A stretch of DNA of 64,000 bases from positions 239,113 to 303,112 of the forward strand of contig NZ_RKKE01000004.1 in the NCBI RefSeq assembly GCF_003797125.1. Reading direction: 5' to 3'. Source of the stretch: Shewanella frigidimarina. GTDB lineage: Bacteria; Pseudomonadota; Gammaproteobacteria; Enterobacterales; Shewanellaceae. Both the position numbers and the translations under genes were made by a program. Numbering within the stretch: the stretch's first letter is position 1; each line of letters begins with the position of its first letter. Below are positions 1 through 8,487 of the stretch, one piece after another. The notes beneath the pieces are model-generated. The model did no database searches. It was not told the origin of the DNA and was given only the letters and a program-made list of their open reading frames with translations.

Positions 1-870
1 TGTGCTGCAACAGCTTGTCGATATCGCTTCGACCTTTGGCTCAGCTTTGCTACTGCAGCAACTTGATGTAACGGTTGCAGCTGGTGTTTCGTCTTTTATT
101 AGGTCATCTTTTGCTTTTGTGCTGCAACAGGCAGCAGGTGCAGACTCGGCTGGTTTATCCGCAGCTTTACTACCACAGCAACTGCTTTGCTTTACTTGCG
201 AACGACTGCCACCGATTGATTGCGCTGCTGTCATCGGGCTCAATATCGATCCTGAATTAACTGATTCTGCTTTAATCGCTGTCATTTTCACGCTAGCATT
301 TTGCATAGTGCTAGTGGTTGTTTTACCTGTAGATGTAGTTTCAGAGCTAGCTTCTGCGCTGGCGTCCGAGCTTGCAGTTGATTTGGATCCACAGCATGAT
401 GATACCGGCTTGGCACTCGCTGATGAATCAGTGGCCGTTTTCGCTTTAGCAGATGTTGACGCAGGAATACCATCATCGTCATCACGGCCCACTAATAAAC
501 CCGCCACTATCGCGCTAGTAATCGCCGCTATCGGACGCACTATCGCCATAAAAGGCCCGAGTAATACATAGGATACGGTAATTGAGTCAACGCCAGTTTC
601 GGGTGTAGACACTAAAAAAGAGGTTGTAGCGGCTTTTGAGGCGCCAGCTCGACGTAAACCAACTGCTGCGGGGATAACACCACACGAACACAGAGGTAAA
701 GGCGCACCTAATAATGCCGCCTTCACCACCGTTTTCATTCCATGGCCGCCGAGTTGCTTTTGCATCCATGCCATCGGCACAAATACCTTTAACAAACCTG
801 CCAGCACTAAGCCCAGTAACAACCAAGGGGCAGACTCTAAAAATAAATGAAGGAAATTGGTCAATAACAT
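1..870 (-). CDS. Heavy-metal permease of the ArsP_1/YraQ (DUF318) family, partial, with Cys-Cys-rich linker
   Basis: Reading the minus strand from ATG at 870 gives 290 residues without a stop up to the window edge, so the 3' part is missing. The start follows AAGGA and lies 2 nt after the zntR stop, so the two genes form an operon. Residues 1-125 are hydrophobic and contain PLCSCGVIPAA, the cysteine signature of PF03773-type permeases thought to export metal or metalloid. From about residue 130 the protein becomes hydrophilic, rich in Ser/Ala/Thr/Lys, and carries five Cys-Cys pairs (159/160, 231/232, 248/249, 271/272, 287/288), mostly SCCGSK or CCS. Metal export is inferred from the family and the ZntR-like neighbour; the metal is not known. 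Confidence 0.85.
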   Translation of the reverse strand, partial: MLLTNFLHLFLESAPWLLLGLVLAGLLKVFVPMAWMQKQLGGHGMKTVVKAALLGAPLPLCSCGVIPAAVGLRRAGASKAATTSFLVSTPETGVDSITVSYVLLGPFMAIVRPIAAITSAIVAGLLVGRDDDDGIPASTSAKAKTATDSSASAKPVSSCCGSKSTASSDASAEASSETTSTGKTTTSTMQNASVKMTAIKAESVNSGSILSPMTAAQSIGGSRSQVKQSSCCGSKAADKPAESAPAACCSTKAKDDLIKDETPAATVTSSCCSSKAEPKVEAISTSCCST

Positions 871-872
871 AC

Positions 873-1334
873 TTAATCCTTATGACCCAAATTAGCAAAA
901 TGATGATGTTCTTTTTTAGCAATAATATGCTTGTCTGACGACTCTAACGCTTCGAGTATCGAGCAATGCTCGGCGCTATCAGGGCCACCACAACAGGTAT
1001 TCGATAAACTTTTTAGCGATGTTGCAAAGTGTTGTAACTCTGCCAGTTTGGCTTCCACTTGCTCAAGCTTGGTATCAACCAAACCTTTAACGTCTGCACA
1101 TGCACGATTGGACTTGTCCACTTCTATAGATAATAAGTCGGCAATATCGTTAAGCGAGAAACCAACCGCTTTAGCGCGTAATATAAACTTGAGCCGTTCA
1201 GAGTCAGCTTGGTTGTATAACCGATACCCAGAATCAGAGCGACTTGAAGGTGATAACAAACCATGCTTTTCGTAAAACCGTAATGTGTCTGCTTTAATGT
1301 CATACAAAGCAGAAAGTTCGCCTATTCGATACAT
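873..1334 (-). CDS. zntR: MerR-family Zn(II)/Cd/Pb-responsive regulator, ZntR-like
   Basis: A 153-residue MerR protein: winged helix-turn-helix at residues 1-70 (MYRIGELSALYDIKADTLRF), dimerisation helix at about 80-112, and a C-terminal metal loop. Cysteines at 79, 114, 115 and 124 match the zinc ligands of E. coli ZntR in number and position, and CSILEAL follows as in ZntR. The ligand corresponding to His119 is Asp here, and a His cluster (HHH, residues 143-145) lies near the C terminus. It probably binds and twists its own over-spaced promoter just upstream, controlling itself and the permease cotranscribed 2 nt downstream. Zinc rather than copper sensing is inferred from the four cysteines. 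Confidence 0.9.
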   Translation of the reverse strand: MYRIGELSALYDIKADTLRFYEKHGLLSPSSRSDSGYRLYNQADSERLKFILRAKAVGFSLNDIADLLSIEVDKSNRACADVKGLVDTKLEQVEAKLAELQHFATSLKSLSNTCCGGPDSAEHCSILEALESSDKHIIAKKEHHHFANLGHKD

Positions 1335-1369
1335 ATGTTAACTCACCATCATGATCTGAATTTTACCTG

Positions 1370-1401
1370 AGTATAAACCTTGGAGTTTAATCCAAGGTCA
1401 A
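1370..1401 (-). promoter_or_regulatory. MerR-type promoter/operator of zntR-permease
   Basis: On the minus strand a -35 TTGACC (1396-1401) and a -10 TATACT (1370-1375) are 20 bp apart, longer than the usual 17. The spacer is filled by an 8-bp inverted repeat ACCTTGGA-N6-TCCAAGGT (1377-1398). This is the classic layout of MerR-family activated promoters; the 20-bp spacer agrees with the zinc-type members. The zntR start is 36 nt downstream of the -10. Confidence 0.88.
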
Positions 1402-1566
1402 GGGTTATTGGATGATTATTTTTGCGTACCTTTGTTCTTATTTCAATATTGTGAAATCACACAGAAAAAACACCCAATAGAAGCGGTTTACGATAAAATA
1501 CGCCCGCCTGATCACAACACAGTAAGCCTCGACGGTGTTAAGCAATCTAAAAAACACTATGAGGGA

Positions 1567-1607
1567 CTTTGGTAAAGCAGACTTTAATTGACTCTGTTTT
1601 ACTAAAG
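1567..1607 (+). promoter_or_regulatory. Strong stem-loop in the purH 5' leader
   Basis: CTTTGGTAAAGCAGA (1567-1581) pairs over 15 positions with TCTGTTTTACTAAAG (1593-1607), with two G-U pairs and an 11-nt loop. It ends 34 nt before the purH ATG. No T-run follows, so it is not a simple terminator. A role in purH translation or mRNA stability is possible but not shown. The rest of the 1335-1641 gap holds the zntR operator and no gene. Confidence 0.55.
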
Positions 1608-1641
1608 CTCCTTAAAATCAAACTAGCGGACCTGTACCTAC

Positions 1642-3231
1642 ATGAATAATGTCAGACCAATTCGTCGCGCGCTATTAAGCGTATCAGATAAAACTGGAAT
1701 TCTTGAGTTTGCACAAGCGCTGCATGCACAAGGTGTTGAACTCTTATCAACTGGCGGTACTGCAAAGTTACTTGCAGACAATAATATCCCGGTAATGGAA
1801 GTGTCTGACTACACGGGTCACCCAGAAATTATGGATGGCCGTGTTAAAACCCTACACCCAAAAATTCACGGTGGCATTCTAGCTCGCCGCGGTATTGACG
1901 AAATCGTCATGGAACAAAACGCCATTAAGCCTATCGACTTAGTTGCGGTTAACTTATACCCATTTGCTGAAACCGTTGCAAAACCAGGTTGCACCTTAGC
2001 GGACGCTGTTGAGAACATCGACATTGGCGGCCCAACCATGGTGCGTTCTACGGCTAAAAACCACAAAGACACAACAATAGTCGTTAACGCTAAAGATTAC
2101 GGCCGCGTGATTGCAGAAATGCAAGCCAACAACGGCAGCACTACTTTAGAGACGCGTTTTGACTTAGCCATTGCCGCCTTTGAACATACCGCAGCGTATG
2201 ACGGCATGATTGCTAACTACTTTGGTACTATGGTGCCAGCGCACAGTAACGACGAATGTCATGACGATTCAACGTTCCCACGTACTTTCAACAGTCAGTT
2301 TGTCAAAAAACAAGACTTACGTTACGGTGAAAACAGCCACCAAAAAGCGGCGTTTTATGTCGATACGCAAATTGATGAAGCTTCAGTTGCCAGTGCGATT
2401 CAGCTACAAGGTAAGGCTTTGTCTTACAACAATATCGCTGATACCGATTCAGCTCTTGAATGTGTAAAAGAATTCGAAGGCCCAGCCTGCGTTATCGTTA
2501 AGCACGCCAACCCTTGTGGTGTGGCATTAGGCGCTAACTTATTAGAAGCTTACGACCGCGCATTTAAAACCGACCCAACATCAGCCTTTGGTGGCATCAT
2601 TGCCTTTAACCAAGAGTTAGATGCACAAACGGCGCAAGCCATTGTTGACCGTCAGTTTGTTGAAGTCATCATTGCCCCTAAAGTTAGCCAAGCCGCACGC
2701 GACATCATTGCTGCTAAAGCCAACGTGCGTTTATTAGAATGTGGTGAGTGGAATACTAAAACCACAACGCTTGATTACAAACGTGTTAATGGTGGCTTGT
2801 TAATACAAGACCGCGATCAAGGCATGGTGAACTTAGAAGACGTTAAAGTCGTGTCTAAGCGTCAACCAACTGCTGAACAGTTAAAAGACTTAATGTTCTG
2901 CTGGAAAGTGGCTAAGTTTGTTAAATCTAACGCCATTGTTTACGCTAAAGACGGCATGACTATCGGTGTCGGAGCAGGCCAAATGAGCCGCGTATATTCA
3001 GCTAAAATAGCGGGTATAAAAGCTGCCGATGAAGGCCTAGTGGTTGAAAATTCAGTAATGGCATCTGACGCTTTCTTCCCATTCCGTGATGGTATCGACG
3101 CAGCAGCAGCGGCAGGTATTAGCTGCATCATTCAACCGGGCGGTTCAATTCGCGATGAAGAAATCATCGCCGCAGCAGACGAGCACGGTATGGCAATGGT
3201 GTTTACTGGCATGCGTCACTTCCGCCACTAA
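1642..3231 (+). CDS. purH: Bifunctional AICAR transformylase/IMP cyclohydrolase
   Basis: 529 residues, the same length as E. coli PurH. It performs the last two steps of IMP synthesis in the cytosol: formylation of AICAR with 10-formyl-THF, then ring closure to IMP. The N-terminal MGS-like cyclohydrolase domain (residues about 8-150, [11 protein letters not shown] and STGGTAKLL) is followed by the transformylase domain with the catalytic Lys-His in VKHANPCG (about residue 285). The ATG is preceded by only a weak Shine-Dalgarno and by a strong stem-loop. purD follows in the same orientation after a 206-nt gap, the usual purHD pairing. Confidence 0.98.
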   Translation: MNNVRPIRRALLSVSDKTGILEFAQALHAQGVELLSTGGTAKLLADNNIPVMEVSDYTGHPEIMDGRVKTLHPKIHGGILARRGIDEIVMEQNAIKPIDLVAVNLYPFAETVAKPGCTLADAVENIDIGGPTMVRSTAKNHKDTTIVVNAKDYGRVIAEMQANNGSTTLETRFDLAIAAFEHTAAYDGMIANYFGTMVPAHSNDECHDDSTFPRTFNSQFVKKQDLRYGENSHQKAAFYVDTQIDEASVASAIQLQGKALSYNNIADTDSALECVKEFEGPACVIVKHANPCGVALGANLLEAYDRAFKTDPTSAFGGIIAFNQELDAQTAQAIVDRQFVEVIIAPKVSQAARDIIAAKANVRLLECGEWNTKTTTLDYKRVNGGLLIQDRDQGMVNLEDVKVVSKRQPTAEQLKDLMFCWKVAKFVKSNAIVYAKDGMTIGVGAGQMSRVYSAKIAGIKAADEGLVVENSVMASDAFFPFRDGIDAAAAAGISCIIQPGGSIRDEEIIAAADEHGMAMVFTGMRHFRH

Positions 3232-3253
3232 GCAACGCTAATATCAAATATGG

Positions 3254-3306
3254 GTATCGCTTATCACTCATGCTTTTGCAAAAATAGATAACAAGCGATA
3301 CTTTTT
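3254..3306 (+). other. Hairpin in the purH-purD gap, terminator-like
   Basis: GTATCGCTT (3254-3262) pairs perfectly with AAGCGATAC (3293-3301), extended inwards by ATC/GAT, and TTTTT follows directly. The loop is about 30 nt. It could be an attenuating terminator between purH and purD or a small inverted repeat. The remaining gap to 3437 shows no gene. Confidence 0.4.
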
Positions 3307-3437
3307 AAATTTTGTTTAAACGAATTAGAGCATAGCTATTTTTTCTAGTTCAATGAAAGCACGCGCAGCTTATAAGTATAAGTGAGCATGCTTGAAGCAG
3401 AAATAGAGAACATAGCGCAGCTATAAAAGGATTGAAG

Positions 3438-4739
3438 ATGCAGGTACTTATAATTGGTGGCGGCGGTCGTGAACATGCTCTAGCTTGGAAAGCGGCTCAG
3501 TCAGCTCAAGTAACAAAAGTGTTTGTTGCACCCGGTAATGCTGGTACGTCTTTAGAACCTAAGTTAGAAAACGTGGCTATTGATGTTGAACAAATTGACG
3601 CACTTGTCACCTTTGCCAAAGATAACGCCATCGCAATTACCATCGTCGGCCCAGAAGTGCCATTATCACTAGGCGTAGTTGATGCGTTTAATGCTGCAGG
3701 CTTACCTATTTTTGGCCCAACTAAAGGCGCGGCACAGCTTGAATCTTCAAAAGCGTTCACCAAAGACTTTTTAGCGCGCCACAACATTCCTACTGCTGAT
3801 TACTCAAACTTCACTGAGATTGCACCGGCTAAAGCTTATTCGGCAATATTAACCGCTAAAACGGGTTTCCCAGTCGTGATTAAAGCCGACGGTTTAGCAG
3901 CAGGTAAAGGTGTGATTATCGCAGCTAACCAAGTTGAAGCGGATGCCGCGATTGATGACATGCTCGCGGGTAATAAGTTTGGTGATGCCGGTTCACGCGT
4001 AGTGATTGAAGAGTTTTTAAAAGGTGAAGAAGCCAGTTTTATCGTAATGGTAGACGGCAAAAACATTCTTGCTATGGCCACCAGCCAAGACCATAAAGCT
4101 CGCGACAATGCAGACCAAGGCCCTAACACTGGCGGCATGGGTGCGTACTCACCAGCTCCTGTGGTAACACAAGCGGTACACGATTGGACTATCGCTAATG
4201 TCATTCGCCCAACAGTTGATGGCATGGCAGCTGAAGGTAATGTTTACACTGGCTTTTTATATGCAGGGTTAATGATTGCACCAGATGGCAGCGCCAAAGT
4301 ACTTGAATACAATTGCCGCTTTGGCGACCCAGAAACCCAGCCAATTATGATGCGTTTGCAGTCAGATATCGTTGAACTTTGTTTAGCCGCAACTCGTGGA
4401 GAATTAGACAAAGTCACAGCAGAGTTTGACTCACGTGCAGCAGTAGGTGTTGTCATGGCAGCTGGCGGTTATCCAGATGCTTACAATAAAGGCGATGTGA
4501 TTGACGGCCTAACCCTTGGCGACACTAATGGTAAAGTGTTCCATGCAGGAACAAGTATGAAAGATGGCCATGTGGTGACTAACGGCGGCCGCGTATTATG
4601 CGCTACTGCTCTGGGCAACACAGTAACCGAAGCCCAGCAAGCCGCTTACGATTTAGTGGATGCCATCCATTGGGATGACGTGTACTTCCGTACTGATATA
4701 GCTTACCGCGCCATTGCTCGTGAACAAGCTAAAACCTAA
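3438..4739 (+). CDS. purD: Phosphoribosylamine-glycine ligase (GAR synthetase)
   Basis: 433 residues, ATP-grasp enzyme that joins glycine to phosphoribosylamine in purine synthesis. N-terminal VLIIGGGGREHALAWK is the family signature; the ATP-grasp core shows KADGLAAGKGVIIA (about residue 147) and later the RFGDPE motif around residue 293. The ATG at 3438 is preferred over the in-frame TTG six bases upstream because AAGGA ends 6 nt before it. It lies downstream of purH, and a terminator follows within 30 nt of its stop. Confidence 0.97.
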   Translation: MQVLIIGGGGREHALAWKAAQSAQVTKVFVAPGNAGTSLEPKLENVAIDVEQIDALVTFAKDNAIAITIVGPEVPLSLGVVDAFNAAGLPIFGPTKGAAQLESSKAFTKDFLARHNIPTADYSNFTEIAPAKAYSAILTAKTGFPVVIKADGLAAGKGVIIAANQVEADAAIDDMLAGNKFGDAGSRVVIEEFLKGEEASFIVMVDGKNILAMATSQDHKARDNADQGPNTGGMGAYSPAPVVTQAVHDWTIANVIRPTVDGMAAEGNVYTGFLYAGLMIAPDGSAKVLEYNCRFGDPETQPIMMRLQSDIVELCLAATRGELDKVTAEFDSRAAVGVVMAAGGYPDAYNKGDVIDGLTLGDTNGKVFHAGTSMKDGHVVTNGGRVLCATALGNTVTEAQQAAYDLVDAIHWDDVYFRTDIAYRAIAREQAKT

Positions 4740-4765
4740 TAGTAGATTTGGTTTTAGCTTGTTAG

Positions 4766-4804
4766 AAAATCCCTTTGATGGCAACAACATCACAGGGATT
4801 TTTT
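4766..4804 (+). terminator. Rho-independent terminator after purD
   Basis: AAAATCCCTTTGATG and CATCACAGGGATTTTTT form an interrupted stem with a short loop and a T-run, 27 nt after the purD stop. Confidence 0.8.
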
Positions 4805-4864
4805 ATATCCGCTTGTAACGCAAAAGATTAATTACTGTTTACATTATCCATAACCCGCAACTTT

Positions 4865-4880
4865 TATGATTTAGATCACA
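4865..4880 (+). promoter_or_regulatory. CRP-like site upstream of the 72-residue gene
   Basis: TATGA-TTTAGA-TCACA matches TGTGA-N6-TCACA at nine of ten arm positions. It lies about 117 nt upstream of the small gene at 4997. In Shewanella CRP controls many anaerobic genes, so catabolite or anaerobic control is a reasonable inference. Confidence 0.45.
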
Positions 4881-4996
4881 AAAATGACCCTGATCAAGGC
4901 GCAAGCTAGTAACTGAAAAGGAGTGTGATTACCTTGGCTGTTATTCAAACTCCTGAACTTTAGATAACGTACTCGTAATGATTATTGGAGGATAAA

Positions 4997-5215
4997 ATGA
5001 AAGTTAATACTAGCGACCTGATTTATCAAGGTGAAAAAGCCGGAGTGCATAATTGGGACACCTTCTCGGGCACCTCTTTCTATTGGCATCCAGATTGGTT
5101 ACATATTGCAGAAGATATGACAGGCCATAAAGCCCTAGAAAAAATTGATATTCCTCAAGGTGAAGCCACTAAAGCTGATGCCGAAAAGGCCATCTTAAAA
5201 CATTTAAATAAATAA
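4997..5215 (+). CDS. Small soluble protein of unknown function
   Basis: 72 residues starting MKVNTSDLIYQGEKAG. The ATG at 4997 is chosen because GGAGGA (4987-4992) sits 4 nt upstream; an in-frame TTG at 4985 lacks such a site. The protein has no signal peptide or membrane segment. It is aromatic-rich in the middle (NWDTFSGTSFYWHPDWLH) and ends in a charged Ala/Lys helix. The very good ribosome binding site and a CRP-like box upstream support a real, possibly well expressed gene. I recognise no family. Confidence 0.75.
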   Translation: MKVNTSDLIYQGEKAGVHNWDTFSGTSFYWHPDWLHIAEDMTGHKALEKIDIPQGEATKADAEKAILKHLNK

Positions 5216-5487
5216 CTGGCTTAATATTGTCATTAATAGCCATAAATTGCGTCCAAAGAACGATCAAATCTGCACGTTTTTATGAGGATACTTCTGGTCC
5301 CACTAGATATCCTCAGCGGCTATTTATTCACATTAACCGACCTATTTGACATATATAACCACGCAAAGTAATTAACCAAGCATACGATTGAAAAGCTGCA
5401 ACAATCTCCCCATCAATAAATTATTACTCAAGCCTAACAATGTTCGACTTAACAGGCATTTTTATGTCAGGATGTGCTTCTGTTACA
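5216..5487. other. Intergenic region with one inverted repeat
   Basis: No gene seen. TGAGGATA (5283-5290) and TATCCTCA (5308-5315) form an 8-bp stem with a 17-nt loop. It is not followed by a T-run, so its role is unknown. Confidence 0.4.
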
Positions 5488-5506
5488 AATAAGTTACTAA
5501 CTTATT
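5488..5506. promoter_or_regulatory. 19-bp perfect palindrome upstream of the nhaC-type gene
   Basis: AATAAGTTACTAACTTATT is a perfect inverted repeat with a single central base, 68 nt upstream of the antiporter ATG. Its length and place fit an operator for a dimeric regulator, but no regulator can be named. Confidence 0.4.
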
Positions 5507-5574
5507 ATGATAACACTTAGCCAACTCACACGAATGAGATATTGGTCAAAAATAATAACAACAAAGGAAGTAGT

Positions 5575-7074
5575 ATGTCTCAATCGGCGTCGTTCAAACC
5601 GTCTTCATCGGAACACAAGCAACCCAGCTTACTTGATGCACTAATCCCCGTTTTTGCTCTTATTCTTATGCTCGCGGCAGCGGTTTATCTGTTTTCTTCA
5701 GACAGTTCATCAGGCGCCAATCAAATCGCATTAGTGTTAGCGGCATGTATTGCGATGATAATCGGTTATAAAAATGGTTATAGCTGGAATCAAATGGAGC
5801 GAGGTATCGTCAAAAGTATTGGAGTGGCGACCGGTGCTTTATTAATTCTATTCAGCGTAGGTTCGCTCATTGGTACGTGGATTTTAGCCGGTACAGTTCC
5901 GACGATGATTTATTATGGTATGCAAATCCTTAACCCAGACTACTTTTATACTGCCTGCTGTTTATTGTGTGCGGTGGTTGCACTGAGTATTGGTAGCTCG
6001 TGGACTGTTGCAGGCACCTTAGGTATTGCCTTAGTCGGTATTTCGTCTGCTATGGGACTAGACGTTAACATTACTGCTGGCGCTATTATCAGTGGCGCCT
6101 ATTTTGGCGACAAAATGTCGCCAATGTCTGACACCACAAACCTTGCACCTGCTGTTGCAGGAACGGACATTTTTAGCCATATCCGCCACATGACCTGGAC
6201 CACTGTGCCGAGCATTATCATTGCCCTTATTGGCTTTACTTTTTTAGGCCTTACAGCAGATGTGGTACCAATTGAAAATCAACTCACCGATACATTGGCT
6301 TTATTGGATAAAACCTACAGCCCAGGAATACATTTATTGATCCCGTTATTAGTGGTGTTGTATTTAGCTAACCGCAAAATGCCAGCGTTTCCAACGGTCA
6401 TATTAGGTACGTTAGCTGGCGCGGTATGCGCTGCATTATTTCAGTTTGATAACGTGATTGCCTTTGTACACGACGACACATTATTGCCAATGGTCGCGTT
6501 AGTGAAAGGTTTATGGATAGCCATGTTTGACGGCTATGTCGCTAACACGGGCGATGAGGTATTAGATAATCTATTGAGTCGTGGTGGCATGAGCAGCATG
6601 GTAACAACGGTTTGGCTTATTCTGTGTGCGATGGCATTTGGCGGCGTGATGGAAGTCACCGGATTATTAAATCGTATTTTAGAAAGTATTCTTACCGTCG
6701 TCACTGGCACGGCCAGCTTGATTATTACTACTCTTGGTGTGTGTATTGGCGCTAACATCATTACTGCCGATCAATATATTGCCATTGTACTGCCAGGCAG
6801 AATGTTAAAGGTGGAATACACTCGCCGTAAGTTGGCCGCAGTTAATTTAAGCCGCACGTTAGAAGACTCAGCAACAGTAACCAGTCCGCTAGTGCCTTGG
6901 AATACCTGTGGTGCCTTTATGGCCAGTACACTTGGCGTAGCCACTATCGCTTACCTACCTTATGCTTTCTTTAACTTAGTGTGTCCGTTTATCAGTGCAT
7001 CTTATGCTTATTTCAATTTCAAAATTGAGCCTTTAGACGAAACTAAAATAAGCACTGGCGAAGTCGTTGGTTAA
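5575..7074 (+). CDS. nhaC: NhaC-family Na+/H+ antiporter
   Basis: 499 residues, strongly hydrophobic, with about 10-12 membrane segments starting near residue 20. The motif GAYFGDKMSPMSDTTNLAPA (about residues 178-197) is the hallmark of the NhaC family, inner-membrane proteins exchanging sodium (sometimes with organic ions such as malate or lactate) for protons. The ATG at 5575 is preferred to an upstream in-frame start because AAAGGAAG sits just before it. The gene appears monocistronic and converges with the oxidase gene at 7108. A 19-bp palindrome lies upstream. Confidence 0.92.
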   Translation: MSQSASFKPSSSEHKQPSLLDALIPVFALILMLAAAVYLFSSDSSSGANQIALVLAACIAMIIGYKNGYSWNQMERGIVKSIGVATGALLILFSVGSLIGTWILAGTVPTMIYYGMQILNPDYFYTACCLLCAVVALSIGSSWTVAGTLGIALVGISSAMGLDVNITAGAIISGAYFGDKMSPMSDTTNLAPAVAGTDIFSHIRHMTWTTVPSIIIALIGFTFLGLTADVVPIENQLTDTLALLDKTYSPGIHLLIPLLVVLYLANRKMPAFPTVILGTLAGAVCAALFQFDNVIAFVHDDTLLPMVALVKGLWIAMFDGYVANTGDEVLDNLLSRGGMSSMVTTVWLILCAMAFGGVMEVTGLLNRILESILTVVTGTASLIITTLGVCIGANIITADQYIAIVLPGRMLKVEYTRRKLAAVNLSRTLEDSATVTSPLVPWNTCGAFMASTLGVATIAYLPYAFFNLVCPFISASYAYFNFKIEPLDETKISTGEVVG

Positions 7075-7107
7075 TTAACAAGCCGTCTATTAACCTAGAA
7101 ATGGGCG

Positions 7108-8448
7108 TTAACCAAAGCGATCTTTTAACCAACCATAATGATAATAACCCCATTGCCCAAGCCGTCTTGCTTGGGTGAAGGGGAACTTAGGCAAGGGTTG
7201 TTGATACAAAGGTAAATTGGGTAATGTTTCTCCCGCAATACTTTGCGCTAAGCGATACGCAGCCTGGCTACTAAACGACACTCCCGCACCACAATATCCT
7301 AAGCTGTACCCTACGCCGTCTTTGCTATACACATGGGGCATATCATCCATTGCAGCAGCAATCCATCCGGTCCAATTATAAGCAATAGCTTTACTGGTTA
7401 AACTTGGAAAGCACTTATTTAACGCCATTTTTAAACGCTCACCATAAACGGGATTCGCAGCATCTTTGCCCCACACTGCACCACGGCCACCAAACAACAA
7501 TCGATTATCGGGTAATAAACGGTAATAGTATTTTAAAATACGGGTATCCATGGTCACTTGATGAGTATGCAAACCCGCCTCTGCAAGCTCTTGCGCGGTA
7601 AGCGGTTCGGTGACAATCACATTGCTTAATATCGGCAAAAATTTATCGTCTATGCGCTGGTTAAACCGTTTAGGCGTATAAGCATTACCCGCCATAATCA
7701 CTTTGTTGGCAATCAGTTCGCCTTTATCGGTAATTAAACGATGTTTACCACCCTCTTCAATCCAATCTAATACGCAAGATTGCTCAGAAATAGTCACGCC
7801 TTGAGCTTGCACCATGTCCTTATAACCTAATAACAATTTAAGCGGATTAAGACCAAAACCGTCTTTTAAACGCAGCGCACCAAAAGCTTGATGATGATCT
7901 AAATACTGGGATCGAAAATCTTGGCTTGAAATAAACTCGGCGCCCGAGTCTTGGCTACTGGCTAAGTGTTGTTGAATATAATTAGCGGCATTTTGCAGCG
8001 TGACTAAGGCTTTAGGATTATGCGCCACCTTTAAGTAGCCCGCTTCTTGCGGTTCACAGGCGATATTATGTTGTTTAATTAACCCATCGACTCTAGCCAC
8101 GGCTTGGGTAAATTCATCGTATATGCCCTTGGTCGTTGCTAAGTCCCAACGCTCAGTCATGGCGGCGTACCCTAAACGCCCCGATCCTTTTAACACAAAC
8201 CCAGCATTGCGCGCACTCGCCCCAAAACCGACTTGATTGGCCTCTAACACATGGCAATCTATATTGAATTCGGTTGCCAAATAATAGGCTGTTAATAAGC
8301 CTGTGTAGCCACCACCCACAATAGCCACATCGGTTTGTTGGCGGCCAGACAATGCAGCAGCTGGTGCGGGTAAGGCTTGAGTGCTTGCCCAATAGCTAGG
8401 GGCAAACGTTTGATTATTAGGATGCGAGTTAATCAGCGGATCGTACAT
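7108..8448 (-). CDS. FAD-dependent amine/amino-acid oxidoreductase, PuuB-like (DAO family)
   Basis: 446 residues. The dinucleotide-binding VAIVGGGYTGLLTAYYLA begins at about residue 41, followed by VLEANQVGFGASARNAGFV, as in the gamma-glutamylputrescine oxidase group of the DAO superfamily. The C-terminal region GLGYCGAGVSFSSQAAYRLA-like contact to FAD is also present. Such cytosolic flavoenzymes oxidise amines or N-methyl amino acids, releasing peroxide. The substrate cannot be told from sequence. The GNAT gene lies 39 nt upstream on the same strand, so the two may be cotranscribed. The ATG is preceded by AAGAAG. Confidence 0.85.
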   Translation of the reverse strand: MYDPLINSHPNNQTFAPSYWASTQALPAPAAALSGRQQTDVAIVGGGYTGLLTAYYLATEFNIDCHVLEANQVGFGASARNAGFVLKGSGRLGYAAMTERWDLATTKGIYDEFTQAVARVDGLIKQHNIACEPQEAGYLKVAHNPKALVTLQNAANYIQQHLASSQDSGAEFISSQDFRSQYLDHHQAFGALRLKDGFGLNPLKLLLGYKDMVQAQGVTISEQSCVLDWIEEGGKHRLITDKGELIANKVIMAGNAYTPKRFNQRIDDKFLPILSNVIVTEPLTAQELAEAGLHTHQVTMDTRILKYYYRLLPDNRLLFGGRGAVWGKDAANPVYGERLKMALNKCFPSLTSKAIAYNWTGWIAAAMDDMPHVYSKDGVGYSLGYCGAGVSFSSQAAYRLAQSIAGETLPNLPLYQQPLPKFPFTQARRLGQWGYYHYGWLKDRFG

Positions 8449-8487
8449 ATTGGTCTTCTTTTTTATTATTGATTTAGAGAGCAGACA

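Noticed and set aside
2..571. Long open frame on the plus strand (189 residues)
   Set aside because: It is the complement of the permease on the minus strand, whose frame has family motifs, a ribosome site and operon context.
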